A stretch of 10,343 bases of DNA from an uncultured Terriglobales bacterium (GTDB taxonomy: Bacteria; Acidobacteriota; Terriglobia; Terriglobales; Acidobacteriaceae), in the NCBI GenBank assembly GCA_955652845.1, contig CATPBY010000292.1, positions 1 to 10,343 of the forward strand. Direction: 5' to 3'. Within the stretch, counting starts at the first letter, position 1. Every line of letters begins with the position of its first letter. The translations under genes were made by a program, and so were the position numbers. A model generated the notes under the pieces. It did no database searches. It was given only the letters and a program-made list of their open reading frames with translations, and had not been told where the DNA came from. This document shows positions 7,243-10,343 of the stretch, one piece after another.

Positions 7243-8298
7243 TCAATCAAGATATCCCTGTACTTTGAGCAACTCCGCATTCAGCAGGGCAGCGCCGGCG
7301 GCGCCACGAATGGTGTTATGTGAGAGCACGGTAAACTTCCAATCCAGAACCGGGCACGGACGCAAGCGGCCGACCGTCGCCGTCATTCCACCTCCCGAAT
7401 CGACGTCGTAGCGGGGCTGGGGCCGGTCAGCCGCCGGCGAATAACTGACGGGCTGCTGGGGAGCGCTGGGCAGATGCAATTCCTGAGGCGCGCTACGAAA
7501 TTCGTTCCACGCCGCGATAATCTCTTCTGGCCGGGCCGGCTTCTTCAGGAGCTTCACCGCGACCGATTCCGTGTGCCCATCTTCGACCGCGACCCGGTTA
7601 CACTGCGCGCTCATCTTGAATTTGCCGGGAGCGACACCGCCACCATTCAGACGACCGAGGAGTTTCAATGTCTCCTCTTCCATTTTTTCTTCTTCTTTCG
7701 GGATGTAAGGAATGACATTGCCCAGGATGTCAAGCGAAGGCACGCCTGGGTAGCCCGCGCCACTGACGGCTTGCATGGTAACTGCCATGACGGTATCAAG
7801 AGTGAACTGGCGCTCCAACGGAGCCAGCGCCATCACCAGACCGATGGCTGAACAGTTAGGATTGGTAACCACGAATCCGCCCGATTTCTTGCGCCATGCC
7901 TGACATTCCAATAGCTTGATGTGCTCGGGATTGACCTCAGGGATAACCAGCGGAACATGCTTGTGCATTCGCAACGCGCTGGAGTTGGAAACCACGGCGC
8001 ACCCCGCCGCCGCAAAATTTGGCTCAAGCTCTGCAGCGATCGAGGCATCCAGCGCCGCAAAGATTATTTTTGGCGCGCCTTCGGGTCGCGCGGAAGAAAC
8101 TTTCATCTCCGCAACCGCTCGAGGGATGGCTGACTTCAGCTTCCAGCGTGCGGCTTCGCCATACGGCCGGCCCTCAGAACGATCTGATGCCGCCAGCCAG
8201 GCGACCTCGAACCAGGGATGGTGCTCAAGCATTTGTACAAAGCGCTGCCCCACAATACCGGTGGCGCCTAGAATTCCTACGGGTAATTTGGCGGACAT
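7243..8298 (-). CDS. asd: Aspartate-semialdehyde dehydrogenase, archaeal/eukaryotic-type subfamily
   Basis: Asd reduces aspartyl phosphate to aspartate semialdehyde with NADPH, the branch point to lysine/diaminopimelate and to homoserine. The 351-residue protein has the NADP-binding GATGIVGQRF (11-20), the catalytic Cys149 in TNPNCSAIG (145-153), SGAGYPG (179-185) and the acid/base His242 in VEDGHTESV (238-246). The NPNCS context, the KEEEKMEEETLKLLG stretch (201-215) and VEDGHTE are those of the subfamily first described in archaea and fungi rather than the E. coli type. It is the first biosynthetic gene of the cluster, 81 bp after the AI-2E-family gene and 91 bp before lysC. No ribosome binding site precedes the ATG; a TAAAAT hexamer (8312-8317) lies 13 bases upstream and may be a -10 element of an internal promoter. 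Confidence 0.95.
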   Translation of the reverse strand: MSAKLPVGILGATGIVGQRFVQMLEHHPWFEVAWLAASDRSEGRPYGEAARWKLKSAIPRAVAEMKVSSARPEGAPKIIFAALDASIAAELEPNFAAAGCAVVSNSSALRMHKHVPLVIPEVNPEHIKLLECQAWRKKSGGFVVTNPNCSAIGLVMALAPLERQFTLDTVMAVTMQAVSGAGYPGVPSLDILGNVIPYIPKEEEKMEEETLKLLGRLNGGGVAPGKFKMSAQCNRVAVEDGHTESVAVKLLKKPARPEEIIAAWNEFRSAPQELHLPSAPQQPVSYSPAADRPQPRYDVDSGGGMTATVGRLRPCPVLDWKFTVLSHNTIRGAAGAALLNAELLKVQGYLD

Positions 8299-8379
8299 AA
8301 GGTTTGTCTGGATTTTACATCAGGTGGGATAAGCCATTTCACAGGCGCACTTGCAAGGCACGCCAGCCGCACCCGAAAA

Positions 8380-9468
8380 TCAGGACCTCGGCACAATTTC
8401 GCTGCCGAACGAGTATTCATTCAGCGGGCCAAAACGTCGCTTCTCCGCATACAAGCTCCAGCGCCGCCAGACAATGCGCAAACTGGCCATAATTGGGATG
8501 GAAAGATAAATCCCCAGCATGCCCGCGATCTCGCCGCCGGCAAGCACGCCGAAGATTGCAGCCAGAGGATGCAATTCCATACTTTTTCCCATGATTCGCG
8601 GAGAGATAACATAGTCCTGGAGCAGCCGCCACGCGCCCAGGAAAATCAGCAGAGCGACCCAGTGCGGATAACTTGTCAGTAAAGCGACCCCCAGGATCAG
8701 AGCCGCAGCCACCAGGGGTCCGACAACTGGAATGAATTCCATGAACCCGCCCGCGGTTCCCAGGACCAGGGCGTAGGGCACTCGCATTGACGCCATGAAC
8801 GAGGTGTATACAACCAGAGACAAAGCGGCCAGAGTCAACTGCGCACGAATGAATTGCGCCAGCATCTGGTTGAGGTCGCTTAGAACGCCTTCCATAAACT
8901 CGCGTTGCGGCCGTGAATTCACCAGCGACAACGCCACTCCGCTGAATGATCTTCCGTCGCGCAGAAAAAATGCTGCCAGAATCGGAACCACGATGAGTAA
9001 CCACGACTGCTGCGCCACCTCGGCCAGACGTAATCCAACACGCTGAGCCATCGCCAGCAGTTCCTTTCGATGATTGGCGAGGAACGCCTTTGATTGTTGA
9101 ATGGTGTGCGAACTCCAACCGCGTTCAGCTCCGATCTGCTCCGCAATGCGGCCTGAACTGAAGTTGTCTACCAGCGGGGGCAGCGACTCGCTCAGGCGCT
9201 GAGCTTCGCGCCCGATCCGCGGGCCCACAAAAAAGAAAAATGTAGCGAGAAGAATAAGCAGCAGGAAATAGATAACCGCAATGGCGCGGCCTCGTCCCCG
9301 CACCCACTTTTCAGTGCGCGACACCGCCGGATCAATCAGGTAGGCGAAAAATATTGCGAACAGAAAAGCGATCAGAGAACGATGCGCAAAGTAGAGAAAG
9401 CCAAGCGCCAGCGCGAACACCAGCACAGTGAATAGAACTCGCGTCGTGCGTATATCAATAAAAGACAT
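8380..9468 (-). CDS. AI-2E family (TqsA/PerM-like) membrane transporter
   Basis: This 362-residue integral membrane protein belongs to the AI-2E transporter family. Members include E. coli TqsA, which exports the quorum signal AI-2, and others tied to sodium/proton exchange, so the substrate cannot be assigned. Hydrophobic segments lie near residues 11-29, 31-46, 62-82, 154-170, 207-225, 230-240, 250-278 and 303-332, with a soluble loop (about 83-150) between the third and fourth. Family motifs are PILAAFFLRDG (162-172), EFIPVVGP (244-251), DYVISPRIMGK (285-295) and the C-terminal HPLAAIFGVLAGGEIAGMLG (300-319). The basic tail RRWSLYAEKRRF is expected to be cytoplasmic. It starts 28 bp after the secreted-protein gene and precedes asd by 81 bp, so it may share a transcript with either. 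No good ribosome binding site precedes the ATG. Confidence 0.9.
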   Translation of the reverse strand: MSFIDIRTTRVLFTVLVFALALGFLYFAHRSLIAFLFAIFFAYLIDPAVSRTEKWVRGRGRAIAVIYFLLLILLATFFFFVGPRIGREAQRLSESLPPLVDNFSSGRIAEQIGAERGWSSHTIQQSKAFLANHRKELLAMAQRVGLRLAEVAQQSWLLIVVPILAAFFLRDGRSFSGVALSLVNSRPQREFMEGVLSDLNQMLAQFIRAQLTLAALSLVVYTSFMASMRVPYALVLGTAGGFMEFIPVVGPLVAAALILGVALLTSYPHWVALLIFLGAWRLLQDYVISPRIMGKSMELHPLAAIFGVLAGGEIAGMLGIYLSIPIMASLRIVWRRWSLYAEKRRFGPLNEYSFGSEIVPRS

Positions 9469-9496
9469 TCAAGCCAATCATTCCCGTATCACCCGG

Positions 9497-10261
9497 CTAG
9501 TCCCGCACAACTTCAGTGTTATCTCCAGCGACCAGAATCCGTATCACTTTGAACTGGTCGTCAAGCCACAACGCCCAATCCGCGCCTTCTCCCTTCAGAT
9601 TGAAGCGGTTCAGTTCGCGATCGGTTCCGTGAACCGGAACCTTTTCTCGTCCAGAAAATTCCATGCTGACCGGCATCGATGAGCGTTGATGGGGGTTGAG
9701 GGAACCAAACTGTGTACGCTGGTTCACCGGACACTGGATCTGGCCCTTGTCCTGGCGGCAGCCGGTGGCGAGAAATTTCCAGGCCAGAATTTCCCTGTGG
9801 ATAAAGAAGTAATCGTCCAGAATGCTGGTGGATGCCGGAAGCAGGAATGGATGTTCCTCCTGCTTATCCTGGGGATTATTGTGGGATCGTTCAATCAGGA
9901 AATTTTCGTTGGGCAGCACTACAGCCTGGGCCTGACCCGGGCTGACTTCTTTCCACTCATACTTAACGATATCGCCGCTGGCACTGAGCCGTAGTTCGGA
10001 AGACTGCACCGCTTTGTCAGCGCCGGCTTCAGTTTTGAACTCCGAAGTGGCCACGCTCCCGCTGCTTTCCTGCTGTACGGAAAAAGTTTCCGTGGCTACC
10101 CGGCGTCCATTCATAAAGACCCCGAAGGTTCCGGAATCGACCACACGGGTGGCCGATCCTTTGTCTTTGTCTTTATCTTTTTCTTTGTCCTTGTCCGCCC
10201 CTGCCAGAGTCGCCGCAATAAGCAGCAAGGCGACTCCCATGGCTCCCGTTCCGATTCTCAC
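9497..10261 (-). CDS. Secreted protein of unknown function with a Lys/Asp repeat
   Basis: I do not recognise the family with certainty. The 254-residue product begins with a hydrophobic signal peptide (about 1-22, GVALLLIAATLAGA) and is probably exported. Six DK/EK dipeptides follow (23-34), encoded by a hexanucleotide repeat, and look like a flexible charged linker. The remainder (about 40-254) appears beta-rich and soluble, with GTFGVFMNGRRVATETFSV (44-62), two cysteines (168 and 177) that may form a disulfide, and an ending LWLDDQFKVIRILVAGDNTE (231-250) then VVRD, a pattern I associate with exported acidobacterial proteins. The start is GTG at 10261, fixed by an AAGGAGGT sequence three bases upstream; an internal ATG at 10240 would leave that site too far away. 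The start overlaps the stop of the upstream gene (GTGA), implying translational coupling. No enzymatic motif was found. Confidence 0.8.
   Translation of the reverse strand: MRIGTGAMGVALLLIAATLAGADKDKEKDKDKDKGSATRVVDSGTFGVFMNGRRVATETFSVQQESSGSVATSEFKTEAGADKAVQSSELRLSASGDIVKYEWKEVSPGQAQAVVLPNENFLIERSHNNPQDKQEEHPFLLPASTSILDDYFFIHREILAWKFLATGCRQDKGQIQCPVNQRTQFGSLNPHQRSSMPVSMEFSGREKVPVHGTDRELNRFNLKGEGADWALWLDDQFKVIRILVAGDNTEVVRD
10161..10196. repeat. Hexanucleotide microsatellite inside a coding region (six units)
   Basis: Six consecutive six-base units of the form TTGTCT (variants TTATCT, TTTTCT and TTGTCC) encode the (D/E)K dipeptides at residues 23-34 of the secreted protein on the minus strand. 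A change in unit number would keep the reading frame and only alter linker length. The variants show it is not a perfect, recently expanded repeat. Confidence 0.85.
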
Positions 10262-10343
10262 TGCACCTCCTTCGATAGCCCAAACTTCGATAGTCCGAGC
10301 CGGGCTATTATTTCAGCGGCAATGTTCTCAATGCCCTTGCCGG
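10258..10343 (-). CDS. C-terminal 27 residues of an unidentified upstream gene
   Basis: An open frame enters from the right edge and ends in TGA at 10258-10260, sharing four bases (GTGA) with the start of the secreted-protein gene. The visible tail starts GKGIENIAAEIIARLG and ends LSKFGLSKEVQ. Evidence that it is real is the exact stop/start overlap, the absence of stops in this frame, and a helical-looking C-terminus. The other two minus-strand frames hit stops within this stretch. Too little is visible to name the product. A 15-base near-repeat encodes GLSK-F-GLSK at the end. Confidence 0.55.
   Translation of the reverse strand, partial: GKGIENIAAEIIARLGLSKFGLSKEVQ
10265..10272 (-). promoter_or_regulatory. 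Strong Shine-Dalgarno sequence for the secreted-protein gene
   Basis: AAGGAGGT on the minus strand lies three bases before the GTG start, inside the last codons of the upstream gene. It is the best ribosome binding site in the window and is the reason for choosing GTG 10261 over the internal ATG at 10240. Confidence 0.75.

Noticed and set aside
8299..8379. A lysine riboswitch before asd
   Set aside because: The spacer is 81 bp, far shorter than the roughly 170-base lysine aptamer, and no matching paired elements were seen.

Overview
The window looks like ordinary chromosomal DNA of a moderately GC-rich bacterium, most likely an acidobacterium of the Terriglobia/Koribacter kind. That placement rests on inference: the RNase J N-terminus, the archaeal-type Asd, the short DapB, and two kinds of intergenic repeat (a degenerate GTCAT...GGAGCGAAGGATC element and an AGATTGCAGAT repeat) that I associate with such genomes. 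No phage, insertion sequence, CRISPR array, tRNA or rRNA was seen.

Layout. Bases 1-1177 (minus strand) hold the first 392 codons of ribonuclease J, which runs off the left edge. A 107-bp divergent spacer separates it from a plus-strand pair, an EcsC-family protein (1285-1995) and a HAD-family phosphatase (1996-2640), joined with no gap. A 205-bp convergent spacer holding a degenerate repeat follows. Everything from 2846 to the right edge is on the minus strand. Read in the direction of transcription it is: the tail of an unidentified gene, a secreted protein of unknown function (GTG start overlapping the previous stop), an AI-2E-family membrane protein, then asd, lysC, dapB, dapA and dapD.

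Function. LysC phosphorylates aspartate, Asd makes aspartate semialdehyde, DapA condenses it with pyruvate, DapB reduces the product, and DapD succinylates tetrahydrodipicolinate. The cluster therefore encodes the first five steps of the succinylase route to meso-diaminopimelate (peptidoglycan) and lysine. The later genes (an aminotransferase, dapE, dapF, lysA) are not in the window. The five genes are spaced by 79-116 bp rather than tightly packed, and several lack a clear Shine-Dalgarno sequence.

The least ordinary feature is a roughly 70-residue C-terminal extension on DapA with CxxC and CxC cysteine pairs, which is not part of canonical DapA and looks like a separate small domain fused to the enzyme. 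The rest is mainly housekeeping, and I see no convincing undescribed defence or mobile system.
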